A stretch of DNA of 64,000 bases from Didymella arachidicola. Taxonomy: Eukaryota > Ascomycota > Dothideomycetes > Pleosporales > Didymellaceae. Shown here piece by piece: positions 41,959-51,308 of the stretch (its first letter is position 1; each line of letters begins with the position of its first letter). Both the position numbers and the translations under genes were made by a program. The notes beneath the pieces were generated by a model that ran no database searches, was not told the DNA's origin, and was given only the letters and a program-made list of their open reading frames with translations. Where the stretch lies: contig CM049992.1 in assembly GCA_016630955.3 (NCBI GenBank), positions 1,054,001 through 1,118,000 of the forward strand, read 5' to 3'.

Positions 41959-43659
41959 ATGGGCAAAGGGACGGACAAGCTCTACATCACCCACTCCGAG
42001 TGGTCGTCGGCCGACTCGTTCGGCAATGCGCGCGGCGCAAACAGCGCAAACCGCACATCTGCAGCGGGCCTGTCGTCGACGTTCAAGCGGCTGCCGTTCA
42101 ACTACTGCGCCGTCTCACTGCAGCCCTTCACGGATGCCGTGTGCACCGCGTCCGGCACCATCTTTGACCTCACCCACATCCTGACCTGGCTCGCGAAGCA
42201 CCCGAACACGAATCCCACTGACGGGACGCCGCTGAAGCGCGACGACCTCATCACACTCAACTTTGCGAAAAACGACGATGGCGAGTACGTCGACCCGGTC
42301 ACGTTCAAAGTCTTCACCGACAACACGCACATCGTTGCGCTGAAGAAGAGCGGGAACGTGTTTGCGTGGGACACGGTGGAGCGGCTGAACATCAAGGCAA
42401 AGAACTGGCGGGATCTGGTCAGCGACGACGAGTTCACGCGGAAAGACATCATCACGCTGCAGGACCCGCAGAACATCGAGTCGCGCAACTTTGGCGCATA
42501 CAAACATGTCCAGGACGGCGACACAGTCATGCCCGGCTCCGCGAGCGGCGTCAACAAGGACGCGCTGGGCAACGCGGCCAAGATTCTGAAGGCAAAGGAG
42601 GCCGTCGCAAAGGCACGCGCAGAGCGCCAGGGGAAGGCCCAAGGAGCACAACAGTCTCGAGCCGTCGCCACAGCACCGAGGAACGGCACAGCCACACCCA
42701 CCGCAGCCCCCGCGCCCAAGAAGCCCGCCTACAACGCCGCCGTCTACACATCCGGCAAGGCTGCGGCCTCGTTCACCTCGACGGGTGTCGACGTCCATAC
42801 GTCTGGCGAGCGCGCCCTGCTCTCCGACGAAGACTACATGCTCAAGCCCAAGCGCATCAAGAACAAGGGCTACGCACGCATGACCACCTCACTGGGCGAT
42901 TTAAATCTCGAACTACTACCAGAACACGCACCAAAAGCAGTCTGGAACTTTGTCCAGCTCGCAAAGAAGGGATACTACAACGCCACCATCTTCCACCGCA
43001 ACATCCGCGGCTTCATGATCCAGGGCGGCGACCCCAGTGGCACGGGACGCGGCGGCCAGAGCATATGGGGCAAGCCGTTCGAGGACGAACTCGAAGGTCC
43101 GCACCTGCACAGCGCACGAGGCGTACTGAGCATGGCGAACAAGGGCAAAAACACAAACACCTCCCAATTCTTCATCACATACCGCGCAGTCCCGCATCTA
43201 GATCGCAAACACACTGTCTTCGCGCGCGTGGTCGGGGGGCTGGACACAACGCTGAGCAGCATGGAGCGCGCGCCGATCGGCGACAAGGACAAACCCCTCG
43301 AAGACATTGAGATCCGCGACGTCGTCGTCTTCGTGGATCCATTCGAAGAGTGGCAAAAAGAGCGCAAAGACAAGGAGACCAAGGACGCTGAAGTCGCGGA
43401 AATCAAACGCCAGGGCGGTACTGCCGACGACAAGACGACGTGGACGGGGAAGCGGATCCGCGCTGATGGCAGTGTCGAGGGCGGCAGCGAGGAGGGACTG
43501 GGAGTTGGCAAGTATCTCGCTGCTGCGAAGCAGAATGCGAAGCAGGACCTTGGGCACAACGACGAGGAGATTCTAGAATACATTGACGAGGAGGAAGACG
43601 CAGCGCCGCCCCCGAAGAAAGCAAAGACAGCCGGCTTTGGCAATTTCGACGCGTGGTAG
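41959..43659 (+). CDS. cyp8: U-box cyclophilin, PPIL2-type peptidyl-prolyl isomerase
   Basis: Nuclear, spliceosome-associated protein combining a U-box (ubiquitin ligase type) with a cyclophilin domain. Single exon, 566 aa, start at the ATG in MGKGTDKLYITHSEW, which is the invariant N-terminus of the family. The U-box covers about residues 45-120 (FNYCAVSLQPFTDAVCT, FDLTHILTWL, PVTFKVFTDNTHIVAL). A linker rich in Ala/Lys follows. The cyclophilin domain spans about 310-465 (MTTSLGDLNLELLPEHAPK, FHRNIRGFMIQGGDPSGTG, ARGVLSMANKGKNTNTSQFF, RKHTVFARVVGG) with the catalytic Arg in FHRNIRGF. The tail is acidic and basic, ending GFGNFDAW. Lack of introns is normal enough for the family in these fungi. 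Confidence 0.96.
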   Translation: MGKGTDKLYITHSEWSSADSFGNARGANSANRTSAAGLSSTFKRLPFNYCAVSLQPFTDAVCTASGTIFDLTHILTWLAKHPNTNPTDGTPLKRDDLITLNFAKNDDGEYVDPVTFKVFTDNTHIVALKKSGNVFAWDTVERLNIKAKNWRDLVSDDEFTRKDIITLQDPQNIESRNFGAYKHVQDGDTVMPGSASGVNKDALGNAAKILKAKEAVAKARAERQGKAQGAQQSRAVATAPRNGTATPTAAPAPKKPAYNAAVYTSGKAAASFTSTGVDVHTSGERALLSDEDYMLKPKRIKNKGYARMTTSLGDLNLELLPEHAPKAVWNFVQLAKKGYYNATIFHRNIRGFMIQGGDPSGTGRGGQSIWGKPFEDELEGPHLHSARGVLSMANKGKNTNTSQFFITYRAVPHLDRKHTVFARVVGGLDTTLSSMERAPIGDKDKPLEDIEIRDVVVFVDPFEEWQKERKDKETKDAEVAEIKRQGGTADDKTTWTGKRIRADGSVEGGSEEGLGVGKYLAAAKQNAKQDLGHNDEEILEYIDEEEDAAPPPKKAKTAGFGNFDAW

Positions 43660-43670
43660 CCCTACCTGTC

Positions 43671-43750
43671 CACCACCTAGACAAAAAAAATCGGACACTT
43701 TTGATGAGGTCAGCGGCCAAAGGTGTCCGATATTTTTTGTCCAGGTGGTG
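43671..43750. mobile_element. 80-bp foldback (MITE-like) element with TGTC duplication
   Basis: Two inverted arms of about 35 bp (43671-43705 and 43716-43750) differ at only about four positions and enclose about 10 bp. The ends read CACCACCTAGACAAAAAA… and …TTTTTTGTCCAGGTGGTG. The same four bases, TGTC, flank both sides (43667-43670, 43751-43754), suggesting a target duplication. It lies 11 bp after the cyclophilin stop codon, so it is probably in the 3' UTR, where the transcript would form a strong hairpin. Confidence 0.65.
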
Positions 43751-44340
43751 TGTCTGTGTACGCAAAAGCCGAATTGATACCCCCCACATACACACACATA
43801 CACACACTCACGTGCATTGTCGTCGGCAGTAAATGCGGATGTTTCAACCATCCTGTTCGTATTGCAAATCGCCGAAGCTGTTAATTCGACATGCGCTTGG
43901 AGTGTTGAAACAAAGTTGTTTATGCACACCTGCTCTTATGTGCTGATGTGCAGGGACCCCAGCGACGGAGCTGCGCTGAGATCAGGGCTGCACTGCTGCT
44001 CTGGCATGCATCGTCGTCACCGGTTCTTGATCGCTGGTAACCTTGCCTATCGAAATGCTTTGTGGAGGAGGTAGTACACTGCGCGGAGAGTTCTTGTAGA
44101 AGACTACCTAGGTACCAGGTCGAATTACAGCCAGGAAAATGAAGACCGCATGATCACAGAGCATTTGGACTCCCAATTTGGGAGGGATGCTGAAATTGTC
44201 TGGTGTGCAAACGTGCGATTACTACACGTAGGCCAAAGCAGTGACTAGCAATAGATGTAGGACCTTCTCGTATAGCCGCACCCACGCACACCAGCCCTGT
44301 AAAAGCGCCGACTGTTTCTTCCATAGAATTCCACGCGCAC

Positions 44341-44355
44341 AAAACTGGCACCGTC
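44341..44355. repeat. Left 15-bp target site duplication of the LINE
   Basis: AAAACTGGCACCGTC, repeated exactly at 50352-50366 on the other side of the element. Confidence 0.88.
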
Positions 44356-44483
44356 GAAAACACCACACATAGCGAGAACTCGATTTTTGGAATTCACTCG
44401 TATTTTCGCGCTCAAACGGTCGCTCTTGACGCCAATTGACTAGCCAGCACCCAGCCGCAGCAGCCCACTGCGTCTGACGTGCC

Positions 44484-46169
44484 ATGGCGACACCGTGGCC
44501 TCAGCAGCCCACGTGGCCCACCCCATTCCGCGAGCACGCTACACGCCTCAGCACCTACCTTCAGGACGCGCTGGCCTGTATCGATCGCACGCAAAGCCAG
44601 CCTGTGCCAGCAGACCTCGTCAAGGTCATTATACACGGCACGCTGACGTTTATACTGAAAGTGCAACACACGCCTGACCTCAGCACGGTGTGCGACGCGC
44701 TTAGCATCCTGCAAACTGAGGCCAAGGCGTCCTCCGACAACACCACGCGAATGCTTAATGCTGTCAAGCAGGAACTCAAGACCGAAATAAAGAACACCGC
44801 TAATACCGTCCACGCAATCGCCACAAACGTACAACAAAACATAAGGAACGGAGAGGAAGCTAGGACTGCAGCCAAGGAGGCGGTAGAGGTAGGTAAGGCC
44901 AATCTGCAGATGGCAAGACAGATCAAAAACGCAGGACCACAGACTGGTGGCGTGCTCAGCTACGCTGCGATGGCGGCGAGGGGCGCACCGCTAGCAAGTA
45001 CAGCGAATACACAAGTTCCCAGAATGGCTCCTATGCAGACGCAGCGTGAAGTCGTTGTGACCATTAGAGACCCCAGTACAGTGCTCAGCCTGCGGGCGAT
45101 GAACCCGCGCAACCTTAACGCGCATGTAGAGCGCGCCATCGCGCAAAGCAGAAACGAAAACATTAACAGCATCAAGGTGCTCTCTTCAAACCAGCTAAGA
45201 AGCGGCGACCTTAGCATCAGAACGGCGACCAACAAAGAAGTAGAAGCACTAAAGCAGTTCGCTGACGACTGGGTCCACCGCATCGGCAACAGGGCCACCT
45301 TGCGGATTACAACCTACGGCATCATCGCACACGGCATGCGCACCAGCACAATAGACATGGACAGGTTTGAGGAGACGAGGGATCAGCTACTGCTGGACAA
45401 CAAGCCGTTCATCCCACAGGCAGAGATCAAGTACGTCGGGTGGCTGACACGCAACGCACCCACGAAAGCCGCCTCCAGCGTCATCATAGAGTTCAGCAAG
45501 GCAGAGGACGCTAACAAGATCATTGACGAGGGCCTCATCTGGCAGGGCGAGGTCTTCCAGTGCGAGCGATACGAGCGACAGTGCCGAGTGAAGCAGTGCT
45601 TCAAGTGCCAACACTACGGCCACATAGGAACCCAGTGCAAGGCAACAATCGCATGTGGCTACTGCGCGCAACAACATGAGAGCAGGGATTGTCCGTCCAA
45701 GCTCGACCGGAACGTACCCAGGAAGTGTGCCGCCTGCCGAGGCGAACACGAAGCGTGGAGCTACCAGTGCCCTACCAGGAAGGAGGAGAGGGCAAAAGCA
45801 AGGGCTGCATACGACGTACGCCCATACTACCACCCAGTCGCGGAGACACCAAGGAACAACATCCCACTGGAGGCGTCGGCCACCTCTGTCCGACGGAGTA
45901 GACTCGCCCAAGCTCCCGCATCGACGCAGCCAGCACCAATCACCAGGAACCGATCGCAAACTGGACGAGGACAGAAGAGGACTAATGCAGGAACTACCAT
46001 TGACTCAGCAGAGCAGCACAACCAGCCAACACACGCGAACGGCAGCCAAAGGCCGCAGAGGCACGTCATACCTACCCGGAGGGCCATGGAAGCTACCGGG
46101 AACAGCACGCAGCAGACACAGAGCGGCACTAGCCAGCACATGGAAATCGACTCTGACAACGAAGCATGA
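44484..46169 (+). CDS. LINE ORF1, Gag-like zinc-knuckle protein
   Basis: 561 aa, ATG at 44484. ORF1 proteins of this kind coat the element RNA. The N-terminal part is helical (LQTEAKASSDNTTRMLNAV, coiled-coil-like). The middle has an RRM-like region (VVVTIRDPSTVLSLRAMN, then INSIKVLSSNQLRSGDLSI). At about residues 370-435 cysteine/histidine knuckles appear: CFKCQHYGHIGTQC (CCHC), CGYCAQQHESRDC and CAACRGEHEAWSYQC. The tail is a basic, Gln/Thr/Ser-rich disordered region. It ends in TGA that overlaps the ORF2 start as ATGA. No stop or frameshift interrupts it. Confidence 0.93.
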   Translation: MATPWPQQPTWPTPFREHATRLSTYLQDALACIDRTQSQPVPADLVKVIIHGTLTFILKVQHTPDLSTVCDALSILQTEAKASSDNTTRMLNAVKQELKTEIKNTANTVHAIATNVQQNIRNGEEARTAAKEAVEVGKANLQMARQIKNAGPQTGGVLSYAAMAARGAPLASTANTQVPRMAPMQTQREVVVTIRDPSTVLSLRAMNPRNLNAHVERAIAQSRNENINSIKVLSSNQLRSGDLSIRTATNKEVEALKQFADDWVHRIGNRATLRITTYGIIAHGMRTSTIDMDRFEETRDQLLLDNKPFIPQAEIKYVGWLTRNAPTKAASSVIIEFSKAEDANKIIDEGLIWQGEVFQCERYERQCRVKQCFKCQHYGHIGTQCKATIACGYCAQQHESRDCPSKLDRNVPRKCAACRGEHEAWSYQCPTRKEERAKARAAYDVRPYYHPVAETPRNNIPLEASATSVRRSRLAQAPASTQPAPITRNRSQTGRGQKRTNAGTTIDSAEQHNQPTHANGSQRPQRHVIPTRRAMEATGNSTQQTQSGTSQHMEIDSDNEA

Positions 46170-49100
46170 ATAGACACAACAGACTGAACATACTACAGTA
46201 CAACGTAAGGAAGTCGAGAGACATGGTCATGGCGTCGCTGCTGCGCGATCAGGCGATCTACGACTTCGACATCATCGCCATCCAGGAGCCGTGGAGGAAC
46301 CCGTACTCCGCCACCACTCATCACCCAGCCAAGGATAGGTTCCACCTTTGCTACCCAGCAGGAGACGCGGAAGGCCAAGCACGGGTCTGCTTCTTCATTA
46401 ACAAGAGAATAGATCAGACAAAGTGGCGCTTTGAGGAGCGAACAAGAGACATTTGTTCTATTATTATTAACATAGACTTAACAGACGATCAGCAAAGCCA
46501 AGAGCAGCTTATTGTCCACAACGTCTACAACCCGCCAAAGACCTCAAACAACCGGCAGAGTGCAATACCGCAGGTGCGGGAGGCGCTAAGGCATTACCAG
46601 ACAAACGAACAAGTGCTACTTGGTGACTTCAATCTGCACCACCCCTTATGGGGAGGACTAAACAGGGAGGTCACTAATCCTGAATCAGAAGACCTAATAG
46701 ACATCATAGGGGACTTTGCGCTCCACAACACCCTCCCACCAGGCACAGTAACGTACGAAGAAGGCCGATCGCAGTCTACAATCGATCTTTGTCTTGTTAC
46801 AACAGGGCTGATTGAGCAAGTCATCAAAAGCGAAGTAGACAGGAGCCTAGACCACGACTCAGATCATCTGCCTATAAGCACAACGCTAGATCTCACAGTG
46901 CAATGTCTTGAGAAGAAGCCGCGGAAAGACTGGAAAAGACTGAACGAGAAACTGTATACGAAAGCGCTGAGGCGCTCTCTGCCTCCTCTTCGAAGACCAC
47001 TCACAAACACAGCGCTTGACTCCTACACGGCTGAGGTGACAGCAGCAATCCAGGACGCGATACACGAAGCAGTGCCCGAGACTCATCCCTCCACCTATAC
47101 ACGCGAGGGATGGACTGAGGAATGCAGAGCAGTGCTCGCTGAGACAAAACGACTGAAGAGAGCACACAGCCGACACCACACAGAAGAGACGTGGGAAGCA
47201 TACCGCGCCGCAAGGAATCACAAAGCGAGGACGATTAGAAAGGCACTGCGTAAAGCACACAGAGACCGTATTGAGCGGGCATCTGAGTCGCCAGACGCGC
47301 TATGGAAGCTAGCGAAGTGGGCACGCACGAGGCACGACCAGTCCACCAGATCCATACCAACTATACATCACCCTGACACACAAGAAGAACTCATCGACCC
47401 TGCAGACAAAGCTGAGCTGTTTCGAGACGTCTTCTTTCCAACGCCACCTGAAGCAGACTTGGGAGACATAGAGCACGCTGCGTACAGCGGCCAGATTGAC
47501 ATGCCACTGATTGAGGAGAAGGAGGTGCGCACAGCGATACGAGCGGCATCGCCCCTCAAGGCTCCAGGGCCGGATGGCATCATAAACAAAGCGCTGCAAG
47601 CCGGCATCGATCTGATTGCAGCCCACCTGACGAGAATCTATAACCAAAGCCTACGGCTGGGCTACTGCCCGGTCTCGTTCCGAGCCTCTATCACAGCGGT
47701 CCTGCGCAAACCTGGTAAAGCCAACTACGCAGTACCTAAAGCATACCGGCCCATCGCACTGCTTAACACAATCGGCAAGGTCATGGATGCGGTAGTGGCA
47801 CGGAGACTGAGCTACCTCGTTGAGACCCACCACGTGCTACCACCGACCCACATGGGTGGAAGGAAGCATCGATCTACCGAGCACGCACTACACGCTGTCA
47901 CAGCGAAGATCTACGAACAGTGGAACAACGGCAAAGACGGCCAGGTGGCCAGCCTCCTGTTGCTGGACGTGTCCGGAGCCTTCGACAACGTATCTCACAA
48001 GCGGCTGCTTCACAACCTGCGAAAGCGGAAGGTCGACGAGAACACAGTGCGCTGGATAGCAAGCTTCTTGAGCGACAGGCACACCCATATCCGGGTCGAC
48101 GGATTCAACTCCCAAGAATACGCAATTAACACGGGCATTCCGCAGGGCTCGCCCCTCTCCCCTCTGCTCTATATCCTCTACAACGCCGATTTGGTCGACC
48201 AGTGCAACGAGCAGACAGATACCATGTCTACAGGATACATTGACGACGTGGCCATCCTCGCTTGGGGCAAGACCACAGAACGAACGTGCGAGATACTGGG
48301 CACAACACTTGAGAAAGCACAGCGATGGGCAACCACACATGCCTCAGTGTTCGCTCCTGACAAGTTCCAGCTGACCCACTTCACAAGATCGCGCAAACGC
48401 ATCAACGTCGACGCGGCCATCCAGACAGAGTGGGGCGAGATAAAGCCGTCACCAACGTGCAAGTACCTAGGCTTGACCCTTGACACCAAGCTGAAGTGGA
48501 GAGAACATGTAGAGACGGTCAGACAAAAGGCAACTCGCACAGTGCACACGCTGAGCAGCTTAGGCAGCTCCACCTGGGGCGTCCGACTGCAAGACATGCG
48601 CAGACTGTACGAAGCCATCGCGCTGCCACAGATGATGTACGCGTGTTCCATCTGGTCCAATGCCAACCTCAACGACAAGAAGCGCGGCTACACGCACAAG
48701 ACGGTCGACGCCCTGCGCAGCATACAAGCAAGAGCAGCAAGAAGCATATGCGGCGCCTACAGAGCGACATCAAGGGTCGCACTGGATGTGGAGACATTCC
48801 TTCTTCCCATCGAGCAGCAGATCTGGAAGCACAACGCGGACGTCGTCACTCGACTGTCTTCGTCTAGGACCATCGCACAGACTGCGTGCTACGAGCCACG
48901 CGAACCGGTACCAGTGGTCATTGACAAGAACTACAGGGCACACAAGAGCCCCTGGCAAAAAGCTTACGAGGCACTAAGGAGCAAGCAGGTGCGCGATCTT
49001 GACAAGCAAGAGCCCATCCCTCCGTTCATCACACCGCCGTGGCAGCGAGGGCCACACACCTACATTGACAACGATGCGGAGGAGGCCCGTAAGCACCATG

Positions 49101-50041
49101 ATCGAGAATGCGCAGCAAACAAGAGCCTCAGCATCTATACAGATGGCAGCGGCATCGAGGGCGAGATCGGCTCCGCAGCAGTGTGCCTGCTAACACAACA
49201 GACGCTATCCGTACATATGGGATCCGACACACTGTCGACAGTATACGCAGCGGAGCTGCAAGGCATCAGCCTCGCACTGCAGATCGCGCAGGAGTATGCA
49301 GACAGAGACGGCGAACGAAAACAAATTGCCATATACACGGACAACCAAGCCGCCATCTGGTCAATAGCCAAAGCCGAAGGGCGATCAGGCGCGTACATCC
49401 TCGCGGACATCGCGCAACAGGTTCTGGAGCTCCAGGACAAAGGATACTCAGTGGCTGTCCGATGGATCCCTGCCCACGCGGGCATACCTGGAAACGAGGC
49501 CGCCGACCAGGCCGCCAAGGAAGCCACCGGATGGAGAGAGAACGGCCGCAGACAGCAGCCAGCAGACCCGCCCGCACAGCTATACCCGCTCAGGACAACG
49601 CTCAGAAGATGGTGCAAGACGCAGGCAGAGAGAGCGTGGATCAGCGCGTGGAGGGAAGACAAGGAAGGCCGCGCGACGTACAGACACACGCCAGTGCCCA
49701 CCAAGAAGGTGCTACAGCTCCACGAGAGGCTCAGCAAGCGGGAGAGCGCGCTGCTGGTGCAGCTGCGGACCGAGAAGATCGGTCTCAACGACTTCCTCTT
49801 CAATCGCCATGTTCCGGACATCACCAGCCCCCGTTGCAGCTGCGGAGAGAGGCGACAGACCGTCGCGCACGTCCTCCTCCGCTGCAGCAAGCACAAGGAC
49901 CTCCGGAACCGCATCTTCGCCAACCTTTCCGGACGACACAGCCTCAGGACCATCCTGAGCACGCCGCAGCTAGCTACCAAAGCCGTCCAGTATATGAAGC
50001 AGACGCAGATCCTTGGGCATATGGGGATCAGAGATACGTAG
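46166..50041 (+). CDS. LINE ORF2: endonuclease, reverse transcriptase, RNase H
   Basis: 1,291 aa. The ATG overlaps the ORF1 stop by four bases. Endonuclease at about residues 1-235: NILQYNVRKSRD, IIAIQEPW, LLGDFNLHHPLWGG and the catalytic SDHLPI, which nicks target DNA. Reverse transcriptase at about 450-760: APGPDGI, YRPIALLNTIGKVMD, GGRKHRSTEHA, LLLDVSGAFDN (near 598), GIPQGSPLSPLLY, YIDDVAIL (near 690) and KYLGLTLD. RNase H at about 985-1120: YTDGSG, AAELQGISLAL, YTDNQAAIWS and HAGIPGNEAADQAAK, with the four acidic residues intact. A C-terminal zinc motif CSCGERRQTVAHVLLRC (near 1223) closes it. The frame is uninterrupted. Confidence 0.96.
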   Translation: MNRHNRLNILQYNVRKSRDMVMASLLRDQAIYDFDIIAIQEPWRNPYSATTHHPAKDRFHLCYPAGDAEGQARVCFFINKRIDQTKWRFEERTRDICSIIINIDLTDDQQSQEQLIVHNVYNPPKTSNNRQSAIPQVREALRHYQTNEQVLLGDFNLHHPLWGGLNREVTNPESEDLIDIIGDFALHNTLPPGTVTYEEGRSQSTIDLCLVTTGLIEQVIKSEVDRSLDHDSDHLPISTTLDLTVQCLEKKPRKDWKRLNEKLYTKALRRSLPPLRRPLTNTALDSYTAEVTAAIQDAIHEAVPETHPSTYTREGWTEECRAVLAETKRLKRAHSRHHTEETWEAYRAARNHKARTIRKALRKAHRDRIERASESPDALWKLAKWARTRHDQSTRSIPTIHHPDTQEELIDPADKAELFRDVFFPTPPEADLGDIEHAAYSGQIDMPLIEEKEVRTAIRAASPLKAPGPDGIINKALQAGIDLIAAHLTRIYNQSLRLGYCPVSFRASITAVLRKPGKANYAVPKAYRPIALLNTIGKVMDAVVARRLSYLVETHHVLPPTHMGGRKHRSTEHALHAVTAKIYEQWNNGKDGQVASLLLLDVSGAFDNVSHKRLLHNLRKRKVDENTVRWIASFLSDRHTHIRVDGFNSQEYAINTGIPQGSPLSPLLYILYNADLVDQCNEQTDTMSTGYIDDVAILAWGKTTERTCEILGTTLEKAQRWATTHASVFAPDKFQLTHFTRSRKRINVDAAIQTEWGEIKPSPTCKYLGLTLDTKLKWREHVETVRQKATRTVHTLSSLGSSTWGVRLQDMRRLYEAIALPQMMYACSIWSNANLNDKKRGYTHKTVDALRSIQARAARSICGAYRATSRVALDVETFLLPIEQQIWKHNADVVTRLSSSRTIAQTACYEPREPVPVVIDKNYRAHKSPWQKAYEALRSKQVRDLDKQEPIPPFITPPWQRGPHTYIDNDAEEARKHHDRECAANKSLSIYTDGSGIEGEIGSAAVCLLTQQTLSVHMGSDTLSTVYAAELQGISLALQIAQEYADRDGERKQIAIYTDNQAAIWSIAKAEGRSGAYILADIAQQVLELQDKGYSVAVRWIPAHAGIPGNEAADQAAKEATGWRENGRRQQPADPPAQLYPLRTTLRRWCKTQAERAWISAWREDKEGRATYRHTPVPTKKVLQLHERLSKRESALLVQLRTEKIGLNDFLFNRHVPDITSPRCSCGERRQTVAHVLLRCSKHKDLRNRIFANLSGRHSLRTILSTPQLATKAVQYMKQTQILGHMGIRDT

Positions 50042-50351
50042 ACGACGCCGAGCGTTGGGGGGAGACTGTAGGTACAGCGGACGCGACAGACGAGGCAGAG
50101 CGCCTCTATGAGCCTAGAATCACAGCATACAGTTAGAAGAACCAGTATCTAGATGGGCCGGCAAGCATATTTAGATAGTGGTTGATGGAAGACGGCAGGT
50201 TACGGGGGCAGCTGGTTCTTCTTCGCGAAGGATGAAGTGGGGCGGCGCGGATCAACGTCCGCACCGCGTCCGCTGTCTGCCACAGCCTGTCACTCCGGAC
50301 ATAGCTGCGCAGTACGCGGCTGAAACCGAGTAGGATGACTAAACTAAACTA

Positions 50352-50366
50352 AAAACTGGCACCGTC
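50352..50366. repeat. Right 15-bp target site duplication of the LINE
   Basis: Exact copy of 44341-44355, directly after the ACTAAA tail. Confidence 0.88.
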
Positions 50367-51308
50367 AATGTTATTTACAGCTCACGCGCAATATACACCA
50401 GACCCTCACGGCCTTGGTGCACAACACCGGGGCCCCAGCAGGATTCCCTCGCCAAGACAAGGCCAAAGCCTTGCCAGCTCTTAACGCTGGCTGCGAATCA
50501 TCACCGCTGTTGTGCGACGCACCTGAGGCGCGGAGCGCGGTACCTGGCTCGTGTAACCCCCGCGCAGCCAATGCGCAGCCGGCACCGCCCAGCGCTAGGC
50601 ACGCTAGGCACTTGTCACCGCAGGGCTGTTTCAGGTGCTATGCTTCGCTGACCTCACACGTCTAATCGGCGCGGTGGGCTGGGCTTGGCTGGACTGCAGT
50701 CAACCGCCAGCCTCCCTGGATGGCGGGATGCGGTTAGGTGGACGAGGACGTGTAGATCTGCCTTATAATGGGGAGCTGCGCGAGCCGGAGGAGGAGGGAT
50801 ATTTGCATTTGGTGGGTTGTTTGTCTATCACGACCGTGTAGGGAATAAGCGACGACGGCATTTGAAGCTTCCGGGATTTGTTCACTTCGCGATAGACGCT
50901 GGCGTCATCTATCTGTCTCTCCTTTGAGATCGCTGCCTTGCGCCTGGATTATCCTCGTCTGTGTTTCACAGTCACTCGCTCTCTCTCGCCTTGCAGCTGG
51001 AACTCGACAGAGGCTGCGTCTGCTCGCCCTCACTTGGACTCGAGGTAGTGTTAGTGACTGTTCGGTTGGGATTCACCTCGCATATCTTCACCGTTGGAAG
51101 GACAACCATCGGATACCGGCGCAAACAGCTTCACCCACACGGCTGCGTGCGCATTGCGAAACATTCACACCGCAACACCTCGCGTCTCAGGATCCCGCTA
51201 CCGTCACCACCAACCGCTCACCACTCACTCGCTCTGCTCAGCATTGCGCTTTCACGCAAGCATCTACTCGACAATCAAGGCAGACCCACCATCGCACCAC
51301 GCACCATC
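50367..51308. other. Intergenic, right flank of the LINE
   Basis: 0.9 kb with the promoter and long 5' UTR of the next gene. Short frames only. Confidence 0.5.

Larger units (their letters stand above)
43660..44355. other. 3' flank of the cyclophilin gene and pre-insertion side of the LINE
   Basis: Contains the foldback element, an ACAC(A)-rich patch near 43790-43810 and otherwise nothing coding. The last 15 bp are the left target site duplication of the LINE. Confidence 0.5.
44356..50351 (+). mobile_element. Full-length Tad1-like non-LTR retrotransposon (LINE)
   Basis: A 5,996-bp element bounded by a perfect 15-bp target site duplication. Order: 128-bp 5' UTR, ORF1 (44484-46169), ORF2 (46166-50041), 310-bp 3' UTR, and a short A-rich tail made of ACTAAACTAAACTAAA units. 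Both frames are open from end to end and all catalytic motifs are present, so it looks young and possibly able to move. The combination of ORF1 with zinc knuckles, an APE-type endonuclease, RT and RNase H in ORF2 fits the Tad1/I group found in filamentous fungi. There is no LTR. The clade name is by architecture and motif style, not by a tree. Confidence 0.93.

Noticed and set aside
42366..43310. 314-aa frame inside the cyclophilin gene
   Set aside because: Alternative frame of the PPIL2-type CDS with an Arg/His-rich composition typical of GC-rich shadow frames.
45387..45959. 190-aa minus-strand frame inside LINE ORF1
   Set aside because: Antisense shadow of the zinc-knuckle region.
49108..50136. 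342-aa frame overlapping the end of LINE ORF2
   Set aside because: Out-of-frame shadow; the ORF2 frame holds the RNase H and zinc motifs.
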